NCBI GenBank assembly: GCA_041389725.1
Contig: JAWKRG010000004.1
Coordinates: 434,001-498,000 of the forward strand
Source of the DNA: Polyangiaceae bacterium
GTDB lineage: Bacteria > Myxococcota_A > Polyangia > Polyangiales > Polyangiaceae
Length of the DNA: 64,000 bases
Direction of reading: 5' to 3'
Shown: positions 40,532 to 49,569 of the stretch, piece after piece
Layout: each line of letters starts with the position of its first letter
How positions within the stretch are numbered: the first letter of the stretch is position 1
Made by a program: the position numbers and the translations under genes
Notes under the pieces: model-generated
What the model saw: the letters and a program-made list of their open reading frames with translations, nothing else
Database searches by the model: none
What the model was told of the DNA's origin: nothing

Positions 40532-41316
40532 CTCGCGCTGGGTTGCGCCCCGTGCCGATTGCGCTCGTGCAGAATGCGCAGGCCGTCCAAGGTCAGGTGT
40601 TCGTCCACGGACTGCACGGACCGCGTGTGACGTGAGATCAGCCCCGCCAGTCCCCCCGTGGCCATCACCGCACAGGGAAAGCCCAGCTCGGCCTTGATCT
40701 TGTCGATCAAGCCGTCCACCAGCGATGCATAGCCGTTGACGACGCCGGACTGGATGGCGTGGGTCGTGTTCTGACCGACGACCTTGGGCGCTTCCGCGAT
40801 CTCGATGCGGGTGAGCTTGGCGGCATTGCCCAAGAGCGCGTCCAGACTGACCTGAATGCCCGGCACGATCACGCCTCCGAGATACTCCGCCTTGGGCGAC
40901 ACGCAGTCGAAGGTCGTCGCCGTGCCGAAGTCCACGACGATCACGCCACCACGCACGCGTTCGAAAGCGGCCACGGCGTTGACGATGCGGTCCGCCCCCA
41001 CGTCGCGCGGATTGTCGTACAGCACCGTGATGCCCGTGGGGAGCGTCGGGCTCACGATCAGCGGCGTGTGCCCCACCACGTGGTGAATGGCCACGGCCAT
41101 GGTGTCCGTCAGCGGCGGCACCACGCTGGCGAGAATCGCGGCGTCGACGCGACTCGGCTCGAGTCCATGCAAGGTGAGCATTTGGTGCAAGAGCACGCCG
41201 AGCTCGTCGGCGGTGCGGCCTCGCACCGAAGAGACGCGAAAGGTCCGCTTCAACTCCTTGCCGTCGTAGATACCGAACACGACGTTGGTGTTCCCGATGT
41301 CGACCGCGAGCAGCAC
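40528..41316 (-). CDS. coaX: Type III pantothenate kinase
   Basis: This 262-aa protein matches CoaX, which phosphorylates pantothenate in the first step of coenzyme A synthesis. Visible are the N-terminal phosphate loop AVDIGNTN, the PRDVGADRIVNAVAAF block with the catalytic region, DFGTATTFD, and the GGVIVPGIQ motif. It belongs to the ASKHA fold. The stop overlaps the start of the FecCD permease gene, so the two are in one transcript, though no functional link is evident. Confidence 0.97.
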   Translation of the reverse strand: MLLAVDIGNTNVVFGIYDGKELKRTFRVSSVRGRTADELGVLLHQMLTLHGLEPSRVDAAILASVVPPLTDTMAVAIHHVVGHTPLIVSPTLPTGITVLYDNPRDVGADRIVNAVAAFERVRGGVIVVDFGTATTFDCVSPKAEYLGGVIVPGIQVSLDALLGNAAKLTRIEIAEAPKVVGQNTTHAIQSGVVNGYASLVDGLIDKIKAELGFPCAVMATGGLAGLISRHTRSVQSVDEHLTLDGLRILHERNRHGAQPSAS

Positions 41317-41351
41317 GCTGGCACTCTACCGCAAATGCTTTGCGGCTGTGT

Positions 41352-43529
41352 TCACCGTGTGAGGCGGGCCGTCAGGATTCGATCCCCGGGCGCCAGCTTT
41401 GCCCACGGACCCTCGGCGCGCCCGAGCCACGCATAGTCGCCATCCAAGTGTGGGAAGGGCCCGAGGGTGACGAACAACTGACTCGAACCCGTGTCGCGGC
41501 CCGACAGGGCCACCCCCACGCTCATGGGGGAGAAGTCCACGGGTGACGTCTCGCAACGCAAAGGCTCTCCACCCGCACCCCCGTAGCCGTCCGCTCCGGG
41601 ATCGCCGAACTGCGCCACGAACCCCGGCACCACGCGGTGAAAGACGATTCCGTCGTAGAACTTCGCTTCCGCCAACGTTGCGACGCGCGTCACCGTCACC
41701 GGCGCGAGATCGGCGTCCAGCACCATGCTCAGCTCCCCCACGTCGGTCGTCAGAGTCAGCCGCACGCTGCCCTTGCGCAGGCGCTCGAGTTCTTCTGGGG
41801 CAGGGGGCAGCGCACCCGCGTCGCAGCGTCGATTGCGGTCGCCCAGGCGCTGCAACGCTTGCTGTGCTGCTGCGCGCAAGGTGGGCGCGGCGCTCTTGCA
41901 GTCCTTCTCGATCTCCGGCTTGAGCCGCATCAACCCCAGGCCCCCCGCGGCGGCGATCAAGCTCTGCCGCACTTCGGTCGCATCCGGCGCGCGGCGCTTG
42001 GTGAACGCGCGTTGCAGCGCCTCGACCACCTTCTCGTGCGGTACGACCTCGGCAGGGGCGTCGTCGTCCTCGCGTCGTGTGGCGCCCTTGCTGGCCCGTG
42101 CCGGGTGCGCTGCCAAGACGTCTGCTGCCGTCGCCACCGTGCCGTCCTGCTCGGCTTCCAGCGCAACCGCGAGCACCTCGTACGCCGTCGCGACTTCAGG
42201 GTGCTTGTTCAGTAGCGTCAAGGCCGCTTGACGCACCCTCGGCTCCTTGGACGAGCCCAGCTCGAGCCACGTTTTCAGTCGCGTTCCGCTCAAGGGCGCG
42301 CGATCGAGCACTCGCAGCACCGCCAGATCTCTGAGCACCGTGTCCTTCCCCGTCTGACAGTTCTGCAGCCTGTCGTAGCGCGGGTTGTCCTTCGCGCGCA
42401 GGGCTGCCGCTGCGCAATGCAACGCTTGCACGCGCCGCGAGACCGATGCTCCCGCGGAACTGGGCGTGGCCAAGGTCTCGAGTCTCGCTAGCGCCTTGTC
42501 GCTCTCCGCACTGGCTTCTTGCATGCTTTCCAGGGCCGTCGACAGCACGCCGTACTGCGCGCTGCTCAGGGCAGCGGCATCCAGCGGTGCGCCTTCCGCC
42601 AGAGCCTTCACCACGCGGCCCAGGGCCTCGTCGCCCGCCTTTCCCTGACGCGCCAGCTCGCGTGCGGCTTCCGCGCGGGTGCTCGGATCTTCCTTCGAGT
42701 CCGCTGCGAACTTCTCCAGGTCGGGCACTGCAGCTTGGCCCGCTCGTCCGAGGCAGCGCACGGCGAAGTTGCGCTGGGATCCCGTCTTGCCAATCATTCC
42801 GCGCGCGACCTCGCGCAAACGCGTCTCCACGGGTTCGGGTAGTGCACCCAAGCGCGTGAAGGCGAACAGCGCGCTCTGCACGGCCGCGTCGGGGTCGCTG
42901 GCCGCATCCAACAGCGCCACCACCGAAGCGTCGTCCAGACGTCGCTGTCGCGAGGCCAGACGACCCAGTGCCAGTGCGGCGCTCTCGGCCGCTTTTCCAC
43001 CGTTCAAGAGCCACGCGCGCAAGGTCGCTTCGGCTTCTTGGGTGCCGCAGCGGGCAAGTGCATCCGCGATCGCCGCGTTCGGATCGACGAGGGGCGCCGT
43101 TGCCGCCGTGTCTGGTGCCAGCGCTGCCAAGCTCGCAGCCCGAAGCACGAGCGCGCGCACCGTGGGCAGCTCTCGACCTTTGCACGCGTAGCCCAGGCCG
43201 TAGGCTGCCCAGGTGACGACCTCTCCGTCTTCGTCTCGCAGCATCGACAGCAACGCATCGGCTGCTTTGGCGTCGGCGATGCGCGCCAGGGCGCGAGCGG
43301 CTCGACGCCGCGTGACGACGTCGCGGCTGCTCCGTACCTCTTCCGGAACGGCAGCGGCGTCGCGGCGATGCTCCGCTCGGAGCACCGTGACCGCCGAAAC
43401 GCCCGGTGATGCTGGTGCACCCGTCGACGCGCTCGCGCTGGGCGCGGCTTGCGATGACGTGCGACAGCCGTTGCACGCCGTGATCAGCAGCAGCGTCGCA
43501 GCGGCGCCGCCCGCGTACCAAGCCTTCAC
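41352..43529 (-). CDS. HEAT-repeat lipoprotein with a C-terminal cyclophilin domain
   Basis: The 725-aa protein starts with GTG and has a lipobox LITAC at about residue 19. A long helical region (about 45-540) consists of HEAT-like repeats (ARIADAKAADALLSMLRDED and many similar). The C-terminal domain of about 150 residues is a cyclophilin-type prolyl isomerase: FYDGIVFHRVVPGFVAQFGDP carries the catalytic Arg, and SQLFVTLGPFPHLDGDYAWLG matches the later block (with QLFV in place of QFFI). This suggests an outer-membrane or periplasmic folding factor on a scaffold. The start overlaps the stop of the upstream DUF218 gene by four bases (GTGA). Confidence 0.88.
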   Translation of the reverse strand: MKAWYAGGAAATLLLITACNGCRTSSQAAPSASASTGAPASPGVSAVTVLRAEHRRDAAAVPEEVRSSRDVVTRRRAARALARIADAKAADALLSMLRDEDGEVVTWAAYGLGYACKGRELPTVRALVLRAASLAALAPDTAATAPLVDPNAAIADALARCGTQEAEATLRAWLLNGGKAAESAALALGRLASRQRRLDDASVVALLDAASDPDAAVQSALFAFTRLGALPEPVETRLREVARGMIGKTGSQRNFAVRCLGRAGQAAVPDLEKFAADSKEDPSTRAEAARELARQGKAGDEALGRVVKALAEGAPLDAAALSSAQYGVLSTALESMQEASAESDKALARLETLATPSSAGASVSRRVQALHCAAAALRAKDNPRYDRLQNCQTGKDTVLRDLAVLRVLDRAPLSGTRLKTWLELGSSKEPRVRQAALTLLNKHPEVATAYEVLAVALEAEQDGTVATAADVLAAHPARASKGATRREDDDAPAEVVPHEKVVEALQRAFTKRRAPDATEVRQSLIAAAGGLGLMRLKPEIEKDCKSAAPTLRAAAQQALQRLGDRNRRCDAGALPPAPEELERLRKGSVRLTLTTDVGELSMVLDADLAPVTVTRVATLAEAKFYDGIVFHRVVPGFVAQFGDPGADGYGGAGGEPLRCETSPVDFSPMSVGVALSGRDTGSSQLFVTLGPFPHLDGDYAWLGRAEGPWAKLAPGDRILTARLTR

Positions 43530-44197
43530 GGGGAACGCTCCCAGCCCACCGTCGCAGCGCGATCCAAGTTGAAGCTGAGACGCTCACGCACGCTTCGCCA
43601 AGACGCAGCGACGACATTCCGTCGTGGCGATGGCGCTGCCACGCCGACGGCATTCACACCGAAGTGACGAAAGCTGTCCAACGCGCGCGGCAGGTGCCAG
43701 TCGCAGGTCACGACGGCGGCGCGCCCCACCTCGAGGCGCTCCAGCCACGTCGCGGCGTAGCGCGCGTTCTCGAAGGTGCTCATGCTGCACAGTTCCGTCA
43801 CGATGCGCTCCTGAGGTACTCCGAGACCCTCCACGACCCTAGCCAGCGCGATCGCTTCCGCGTGGCGTCCCCAGCGCCGCCCGCCGCAGATCACCATCCA
43901 GCGAGCGCCCGACGCGTGAAAGTGTGCAGCGGCTGCGCGGGCGCGCCGCATGCCCGCCGCGCCCGGTACTCCCGACTCGTCGATCCGGCAGCCCAGAAGC
44001 ACGACCGCTTCGGTTGCATCGGATCTGGAGGCGACGGCTTGTGACACGAACGAGATCTCCCGTGGACGCGTGGCGCCCGCGCGTCGAGAGGCATACTCAA
44101 TCCCCAGCCCGAGCCCAAGCCTGACCCCGATGCGGGACAGGCTGGGTAGAAATCGGACGATCGAGCACGGGACGTCGCTTGCGCGCCTGCGATCCAT
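43526..44197 (-). CDS. DUF218 (YdcF/ElyC/SanA family) protein
   Basis: This protein of up to 223 aa matches the DUF218 core: AVVLLGCRID, the GMRRARAAAAHF helix, VICGGRRWGRHAEAIA and CSMSTFENARYAATWL. In other bacteria the family is tied to envelope permeability or peptidoglycan and lipid carrier metabolism. The N-terminal 50 residues overlap the region before the divergent S41 protease gene, and a later start is possible. It is coupled to the HEAT-cyclophilin gene. No membrane helix is obvious, although the N-terminal part contains a short hydrophobic stretch. Confidence 0.82.
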   Translation of the reverse strand: MDRRRASDVPCSIVRFLPSLSRIGVRLGLGLGIEYASRRAGATRPREISFVSQAVASRSDATEAVVLLGCRIDESGVPGAAGMRRARAAAAHFHASGARWMVICGGRRWGRHAEAIALARVVEGLGVPQERIVTELCSMSTFENARYAATWLERLEVGRAAVVTCDWHLPRALDSFRHFGVNAVGVAAPSPRRNVVAASWRSVRERLSFNLDRAATVGWERSP

Positions 44198-44265
44198 CGA
44201 AATCCCAAGGCTTTCCCCTGGAACAAGGCCAAGGCCGGGGAATCGGGCTAGCGTCCATCTCCCTC

Positions 44266-46131
44266 GTGAAACGTGCCCTCGTCTTCGCCGGCGTCACTGC
44301 CCTTGCTGCGCTGCTGTTGGCGCGGAGCGAGCCGCAGGTTGGGATCGCGGAGTGGAGCCAGCCCCGCGGGCGCAAGTCCGCCACCGCGGATGCTGAGGGA
44401 GTCGACGCCACCTGTTCAGTGCGTCCGCTCAAGCTACCCACGGGAAGCCCTGCCTCTCTGAGCTGCCGCGACGCGCGCCGCATCGTTCAAGAGGTCCGGC
44501 GCAAATTGGCGCAACCCGCGCAGGAGCCAAAGTCCGACGGATTTGCAGAAGCGCTCACGGGTTGGTTGGATCCGCACGGCCTGTGGTCCGCTGCACCGGA
44601 CTCGCCTTTGCGCACCGCGATTCGAGGCGAGGCCGCCACACTGCTGTCCGAGATCCAGACCGAACCGCGTAGTGGGGACGAGTGTGCTACGGCGCTTCGT
44701 CTCGGCAGTGAGCTGCGCGAGTGGATGGAGGTGCTGCGCACTCACTTCAACGCTGCGAAGGTCAGAGACGCCAGCGCTGGTTCGGCCTTCGAGCTCGCCG
44801 CCGAGGCCATCTACGAAGATGACCCCGTCACGCGCCCGGCGCGCTCTTTGGCGAAAGATCTGGGACGACGGCAGCGCGCGTTCGCGCGGCATTTCGCTGC
44901 TAGCTCCGCTGCGCGGGTCGCGGAGTCGCGGCTGATCCCCCAGCTGACTTCGCGACAGTGGCAGGACGCGGTTCTGGCGGCGGCCGTGCGCGCCTACGTT
45001 CCGCAGGTGGACCCGCACGGGCAATGGGCGCCCTTGGACGAGGAGTGGTCGCTCTACGCCGGGGATTTTTCCATGGATCTGGGACCGCGGCTCTGGGGCC
45101 GCATGCTGCGCACCGCCCTGGGCGTCCGTGTGCTGGATGGTCCGACACCGCCGCTGGAAGCCGGCGACTTGGTCTTGGAGGTCGGTGGCATTCCGACGGT
45201 CGGGCTCAGCGTGGAGCAAGTGGAGCAGCTCTCGCGTCTGGAAGCCGTCGGCGCCGAGCCCGTGCGTGAAGTCGTGGTGTTGCGGGCTGGCGAGGATCGC
45301 TTGCGCAAGCTGTCCGTTCCGATCGAAGTCGCCGATTCGCCCGAACCCGAGACGCTGCCCTTCGACGTGGAACGGATCAGCTATGGATCGGGATCCGTCG
45401 CCGTCATCCGCGTGGAAGACGTACCGGACGGACTGGGTCTCGACCTGGCGAACTACATCATGGGGGCGCGCCAGGAAGCGGAGCCCCTCGTGGGCGTGAT
45501 GCTCGATCTGCGGGGCAACGGCGGAGGCTCGATCGACGGGGCCGCGTCTGCCATCGGCGTGTTCTTGCCTGGGGCCATCAGCTTTCCCTTGCGACGTCGC
45601 GGCGGTGCAGTGGAGGTGCAGCGCGCGTGGACCCCAAGTCAGGAAGCGCGTTGGTCCGGTCCCGTCGCCGTGCTGGTAGATGGCTACACCGCGAGTGCGG
45701 CGGAGATGATCGCGGGAGCGCTGTCCGTGTACCAGCGCGGGCCGGTGTTGGGCTCGCGCACCTTCGGCAAGGGATGCATTCAGGAGTACTTCGACGATCG
45801 ATCCGGCGTAGGCGTGCTGCGCTTGACGACCATGCTCTTCGCCCTTCCCGACGGCCGCGCGTTACAGGGCGTCGGACTGCAGCCAGATCTACTCTTGCCT
45901 TTGCCTGCACCGCGGCAACGCGAGGCCTCGCTGCCCGCGGCGCCGAGCCAGTGGACCGGCCCCGACGTGCGCTCGGCGACCCGTCCCGGGCCGCCCTGGC
46001 CGGCTGCCGACCCGCTTGGACCCTGTGAGGACGCCACCGTCTGTCGCGCCCTGCGCCGACTTGCGAGCCGAAACCCGCCTCGTCGCGCTCTCCGCGCCCA
46101 AAGCACCATGCCCCGCCGCGCCACACCCTGA
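44266..46131 (+). CDS. S41 family C-terminal processing peptidase
   Basis: The likely start is the GTG at 44266, placing a hydrophobic signal anchor at about 4-20 and giving 621 aa. A region of about 250 residues precedes a PDZ domain (about 285-350, with GDLVLEVGGIPTVGL). The S41 domain (about 370-560) has VMLDLRGNGGGSIDGA, the catalytic Ser in GYTASAAEM (about 477) and the catalytic Lys in RTFGKG (about 502), so it should be active. The enzyme trims C-termini of envelope proteins. The C-terminus has Cys pairs. The pcnB gene follows by about 100 bases. Confidence 0.9.
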   Translation: MKRALVFAGVTALAALLLARSEPQVGIAEWSQPRGRKSATADAEGVDATCSVRPLKLPTGSPASLSCRDARRIVQEVRRKLAQPAQEPKSDGFAEALTGWLDPHGLWSAAPDSPLRTAIRGEAATLLSEIQTEPRSGDECATALRLGSELREWMEVLRTHFNAAKVRDASAGSAFELAAEAIYEDDPVTRPARSLAKDLGRRQRAFARHFAASSAARVAESRLIPQLTSRQWQDAVLAAAVRAYVPQVDPHGQWAPLDEEWSLYAGDFSMDLGPRLWGRMLRTALGVRVLDGPTPPLEAGDLVLEVGGIPTVGLSVEQVEQLSRLEAVGAEPVREVVVLRAGEDRLRKLSVPIEVADSPEPETLPFDVERISYGSGSVAVIRVEDVPDGLGLDLANYIMGARQEAEPLVGVMLDLRGNGGGSIDGAASAIGVFLPGAISFPLRRRGGAVEVQRAWTPSQEARWSGPVAVLVDGYTASAAEMIAGALSVYQRGPVLGSRTFGKGCIQEYFDDRSGVGVLRLTTMLFALPDGRALQGVGLQPDLLLPLPAPRQREASLPAAPSQWTGPDVRSATRPGPPWPAADPLGPCEDATVCRALRRLASRNPPRRALRAQSTMPRRATP

Positions 46132-46231
46132 ACGCAAGTTGCGTGGCGCGAGGGAGTGGTTTACACGACCAGCAGGTTTGCTTCTGTTCCCGGCCCTGCC
46201 GGATGGGGCGCCCCTGGCGCCCGAGGTTCCC

Positions 46232-47572
46232 GTGGTTCCCCCTCCTCCTCGCCCAAAAACCGAGACGACCGAGCCCGCGGGCAAGCGACCTCGTCGCAGC
46301 CGTTCGGTAGCGGCCAGTTCGCGGCGGGACTCCGAGCCGCCTGACGCCGAACTGAGCGAGGACGAAGAGCTCGAGCCGCATCAGCACCGGGTGCCACCCA
46401 CCTTGCACGAGGTGGAGCTGGACGAGACTCGCGTCGACCCCGATGCCGCCAAGGTCGTGCGGCGCCTGGTGCGTCACGGCTACGAGGCGTACCTGGTGGG
46501 CGGTTGCGTGCGCGATCTGCTCGTGGGTCGGGCTCCCAAGGACTTCGACGTTGCAACCAGTGCGCGCCCCGACGACGTGCGGCGCTTGTTTCGCAACTCT
46601 CGCATCATCGGTCGCCGTTTTCGCCTGGTGCACGTGCTGTTCTCGGGCGGCAAGGTGATCGAGACGGCGACCTTTCGTCGCGCACCCCAAGAGTCGGACA
46701 GCAAGGATGGCGATGACCTGCTGATTCGCAACGACAACGTCTTCGGCGACGCCCACGAAGATGCAGAACGCCGCGACTTCACGATCAACGCGCTCTTCTA
46801 CGACGTGCGGCGACGCCAAGTGCTCGATTGGGTCGGCGGCATGCCGGACATCCAGCGTCGGGTGGTACACACCATTGGCGATCCCAGCGTGCGCTTCCAA
46901 GAGGATCCCATTCGCATCCTGCGTGCGATCAAGTTCAGCGCGCGCCTCGACTTCGGCATCTCCCCGGAGGTGTACGACGCCATCATCGCCTGTCGCGGTG
47001 CACTGGCCATGGCCGCGCGTCCGCGGCTATTCGAAGAAGTGCTGCGCTTGATGCGTGGCGGCGCCTGCCATCGCAGCCTGTGGCTAGCCTGGGAAACCGG
47101 CGTGCTGGACGTGGTGTTACCGGAGCTTTCGGCCTATTTGTCCGACGAGGACGCCAGCGCACGCGAGATGTGGCGGCTGTTTTCCCGGGTGGATCAGCGC
47201 ATCGCGGAGCTGGGGCGCCCCCTGGACGACGTGGTGCTCTTCACTGCGCTGTTGCTCGGTCCGCTGCGCGAGGCTTGTTTTGGTGAGCGCGACCGCGTGT
47301 CGGCGGCCTACGAGTTCCTCGAGCCCATCGTCGATCGCCTGAACGTGCCGCGACGCATTGCCGATGCAGTGCGCCGTGTGTGCGCCATCTTGCCGCGCCT
47401 GCAGCAAGGCCGCGCGGGTCGCTTTGCGAAGACGCCGCTCTATCCCTTGGCAGCGGAAGTCATGGACCTGGCAGCGGACACCCCGTTGCGCTCGGACCAA
47501 GCGCCCGCGGAGATGCCGACCAAGTCGCGTCGTCGTCGCCGCCGTCGCCGCCCGCGTGGCGAGGAAGCATGA
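46232..47572 (+). CDS. pcnB: Poly(A) polymerase family protein
   Basis: The start chosen is the GTG at 46232 behind a GAGG site, giving 446 aa; an in-frame TTG at 46016 would overlap the protease gene by 116 bases. After a Pro/Glu-rich N-terminus the nucleotidyltransferase domain has VGGCVRDLLVGRAPKDFDVAT with the metal-binding DFD, then the PAP-type IIGRRFRLVHV and RRDFTINALFYDV motifs. The IGRRF signature favours poly(A) polymerase over CCA-adding enzyme. It adds A-tails to RNA 3' ends, promoting decay. The C-terminus is an Arg-rich tail (KSRRRRRRRRPRGEEA). Its stop overlaps the next gene by four bases (ATGA). Confidence 0.9.
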   Translation: MVPPPPRPKTETTEPAGKRPRRSRSVAASSRRDSEPPDAELSEDEELEPHQHRVPPTLHEVELDETRVDPDAAKVVRRLVRHGYEAYLVGGCVRDLLVGRAPKDFDVATSARPDDVRRLFRNSRIIGRRFRLVHVLFSGGKVIETATFRRAPQESDSKDGDDLLIRNDNVFGDAHEDAERRDFTINALFYDVRRRQVLDWVGGMPDIQRRVVHTIGDPSVRFQEDPIRILRAIKFSARLDFGISPEVYDAIIACRGALAMAARPRLFEEVLRLMRGGACHRSLWLAWETGVLDVVLPELSAYLSDEDASAREMWRLFSRVDQRIAELGRPLDDVVLFTALLLGPLREACFGERDRVSAAYEFLEPIVDRLNVPRRIADAVRRVCAILPRLQQGRAGRFAKTPLYPLAAEVMDLAADTPLRSDQAPAEMPTKSRRRRRRRRPRGEEA

Positions 47573-48180
47573 CGCCGGCGAAGCTCGGACCCGTGGAAGC
47601 CGCGCGCAAGACACTGTTGGAGGGTGTCGGCAAAGAAGTCGCGGCGTCCTTTCCCGGGATCACGCGTCTGGGAGGACAAATCGTGGCAGCGCTCTACCTG
47701 GCCGACGGTCCGCGCAGCATGGATGAATTGGCAGAAGAGCTGGGGCGCTCGAAGAGCAACATCTTCACCAATCTCCGCGCGCTGGAGAATGCCGAGATCG
47801 TCACTCGCTCGCGCGAGCCGGGAGCGCGGCACGATCGCTTCGCCCTGCGTGGCGCGTACCCCGACGTGGTCATCGGCGCCTACGTGACGCGATTGCGTCG
47901 GGTCGTCGTGGACAAGCGCGCGCTGGTGGTGCGCAGCCTGGCGCTGCTCGGCGACGCCCGCGGTCCCGAGGCGGACCGCCTGCGCACGCTGCTCGACGAC
48001 CTGGGTCGCAAGTATCGTCTGTTCGGTGAGATCTTCGACACGGTGCTGCCCGCGGGCGAGGGCCCCCTCGACCTCGAAGCGCTCCTCAACAAGGTGCCCA
48101 AGCAGCTGCTCACCACCCTGAGCGGCCTCGTCCGCTCCGCCGTCGACCTCCGCGCCAAGCTCAAAAACGACCCAGGTTGA
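47569..48180 (+). CDS. GbsR/MarR-type transcriptional regulator
   Basis: This 203-aa protein starts at the ATG overlapping the pcnB stop. It has a winged-helix DNA-binding domain at about 30-95 (PRSMDELAEELGRSKSNIFT, NLRALENAEIVTRS, GARHDRFALRG). The C-terminal half is helical and probably mediates dimerisation. The layout resembles GbsR regulators of osmolyte and membrane functions, but the target is not known. Its last four codons and its stop codon lie within the first unit of the 15-bp repeat array at 48166-48270, so the array has shaped the C-terminus. Confidence 0.85.
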   Translation: MTPAKLGPVEAARKTLLEGVGKEVAASFPGITRLGGQIVAALYLADGPRSMDELAEELGRSKSNIFTNLRALENAEIVTRSREPGARHDRFALRGAYPDVVIGAYVTRLRRVVVDKRALVVRSLALLGDARGPEADRLRTLLDDLGRKYRLFGEIFDTVLPAGEGPLDLEALLNKVPKQLLTTLSGLVRSAVDLRAKLKNDPG

Positions 48181-48270
48181 ACGACCCAGGTTGAACGACC
48201 CTGGTTGAAACGACCCGGGTTGAAACGACCCGGCTTGAAACGACCCGGGTTGAAACGACCCGGGTTGAGA
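48166..48270 (-). repeat. Seven tandem copies of the dispersed 15-bp unit
   Basis: On the plus strand the unit reads AACGACCCGGGTTGA, the complement of CAACCCGGGTCGTTT with phase shift. The first copies have CCAGG or CCTGG at the centre and two are one base short; the last four are mostly CCCGGG. The first unit supplies the stop codon of the GbsR-like gene. Confidence 0.93.
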
Positions 48271-48297
48271 CACGCGCGCCCGTTCCGGGTCGTTTTT
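48254..48297 (+). terminator. Hairpin made from inverted repeat units, with T-run
   Basis: AACGACCCGG (48254-48263) pairs with CCGGGTCGTT (48285-48294) and TTT follows directly. The right arm is an inverted, partial copy of the 15-bp unit. It is 75-115 bases past the regulator stop, a reasonable intrinsic terminator. Confidence 0.5.
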
Positions 48298-48358
48298 GTG
48301 GCGCGCCGCGACGATACAGGCGCGCGTGTGTCCCGGCGTGCAGGGCCGAGGGCACCAG
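48264..48358 (+). repeat. Foldback intergenic element, copy 1
   Basis: Starts GTTGAGACACGCGCGC and contains ACGATACAGGCGCGCGTGT, the two ends being able to pair as ACACGCGCGC/GCGCGCGTGT. It ends CCGAGGGCACCAG. Copies are at 53494-53587 (inverse) and 58899-58962. Confidence 0.8.
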
Positions 48359-48398
48359 CCCCCGGCAATCGGCGTGCCGAGCAGTGCTTGGCGGCGGC

Positions 48399-49508
48399 TC
48401 AGTTCGCCGTGAGTTCGACGCGCAGCAGCTTCTTGCCCAGGAACAGGTAGTCGCCGTGGAGCAACTCGCGGTCCGCCTTGATGCGGACGTAGGTGCCGTT
48501 GCGGCTGTCGTGGTCCGTCAGGGTGAACTTGCCGTCGTTCTCTTCCACCGAGCAGTGCTTGGCGGACATGTACACGTCGCCCGGGAAATTCAGGTCGCCG
48601 TCCTCGCGGCCGATGTGCAGCGCGTTTTCCCGCGCGCAGACCGTCATTCCCAGGGCGCCGCCCTCGAGCACCTGATGCACGCGGAAGGCGCTCGGGTACT
48701 TGGGCGACGAGTAGAACATCGTGCCCTGAGCGTCAGCACCGTCGCTGGCTTTGGGCGTCGGATCCAGGCGGAACAGCTGCTCGCCAGCGATGAAGGAATC
48801 TCCAGGCGAGATCTCCACGCCGCCGCGGATGCGGATGTACACGCCGTTTGCCGATCCCTCGTCGCGCACGACGAGCTTGTCGCTGCGATAGAGGAAGTTG
48901 GCGTGGCGAGGCGAGATGAAGGGGTCATCTCCGAAGCCGTCCAAGTCTCCCTCGCGACCGATGATGTGCTGGTCCGCGTTGAGGTGGAAGCTGACGCCCT
49001 CCATGTCCTGCGCGCGAATCAGCACCAAGCGGGCCTTGGCGGGATCCTGCAAGTCACTGAAGAACTTGGTCTGCAGATGCAGGATGTACTCGGGAACTGG
49101 CGTGCCACAGCGCCCGCAGAACTTGTGTCCACTGGGGACGGGCGTCATGCATGACTCGCAAACGTAGTTCCTGGCTTGTTCCATCAACTCCTCCTCGCTG
49201 ACCCCTGGAGGGCCCGCGATCCTTCTTTCTGCGGGGACCGTTCCCCTCGAGACTCGATCAATTTCCGCCGATTTGGAACGCCCCACTGGCGGAGCAGCGG
49301 AAGATTCCCTGGGTTTCCGCTCATTCGGGTCGTAGGCGATGGTGGTCTCTTCGGGGTCCGACAGCTCCTCGGCAGGCGGAACGCTGAGCTTGGGCGCGCC
49401 GGACAGGGCCAGCGGACGACCGCAGCGCGGGCACGCAGGCTTGCCCATTGGGCAGTAGCCATCACAGCCGCCGCAGACGATCCCGAGCTCCAGCGCGGCC
49501 TCGACCAT
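48399..49508 (-). CDS. Zinc-ribbon and double FHA domain protein
   Basis: The 369-aa protein has two zinc-ribbon segments: an N-terminal one around CGGCDGYCPMGKPACPRCG, and one at about 118-138 (CESCMTPVPSGHKFCGRCG). Two FHA domains follow, the first at about 165-250 (IIGREGDLDG, ISPRHANFLY, DEGSANGVYI) and the second at about 280-365 (HIGREDGDL, MSAKHCSVEE, DHDSRNGTYVRI). Each has the GR...S..H...N-G core for phospho-threonine binding. It is likely a reader of kinase signals such as those of the two STKs in the window. The signal-peptidase-like gene lies upstream on the same strand by about 60 bases. Confidence 0.92.
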   Translation of the reverse strand: MVEAALELGIVCGGCDGYCPMGKPACPRCGRPLALSGAPKLSVPPAEELSDPEETTIAYDPNERKPRESSAAPPVGRSKSAEIDRVSRGTVPAERRIAGPPGVSEEELMEQARNYVCESCMTPVPSGHKFCGRCGTPVPEYILHLQTKFFSDLQDPAKARLVLIRAQDMEGVSFHLNADQHIIGREGDLDGFGDDPFISPRHANFLYRSDKLVVRDEGSANGVYIRIRGGVEISPGDSFIAGEQLFRLDPTPKASDGADAQGTMFYSSPKYPSAFRVHQVLEGGALGMTVCARENALHIGREDGDLNFPGDVYMSAKHCSVEENDGKFTLTDHDSRNGTYVRIKADRELLHGDYLFLGKKLLRVELTAN

Positions 49509-49569
49509 TGCGAGGGAAACGCTACACCGACCCCGGGCAAATGGCGATGGTTCTCCGGCAACATCGGGG

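Noticed and set aside
46016..46231. Extension of pcnB to the TTG at 46016
   Set aside because: It would overlap the S41 gene by 116 bases and adds sequence with no conserved feature; the GTG at 46232 has a ribosome site.
48166..48270. CRISPR array
   Set aside because: The 15-base units are directly adjacent without spacers, so it is a tandem repeat.
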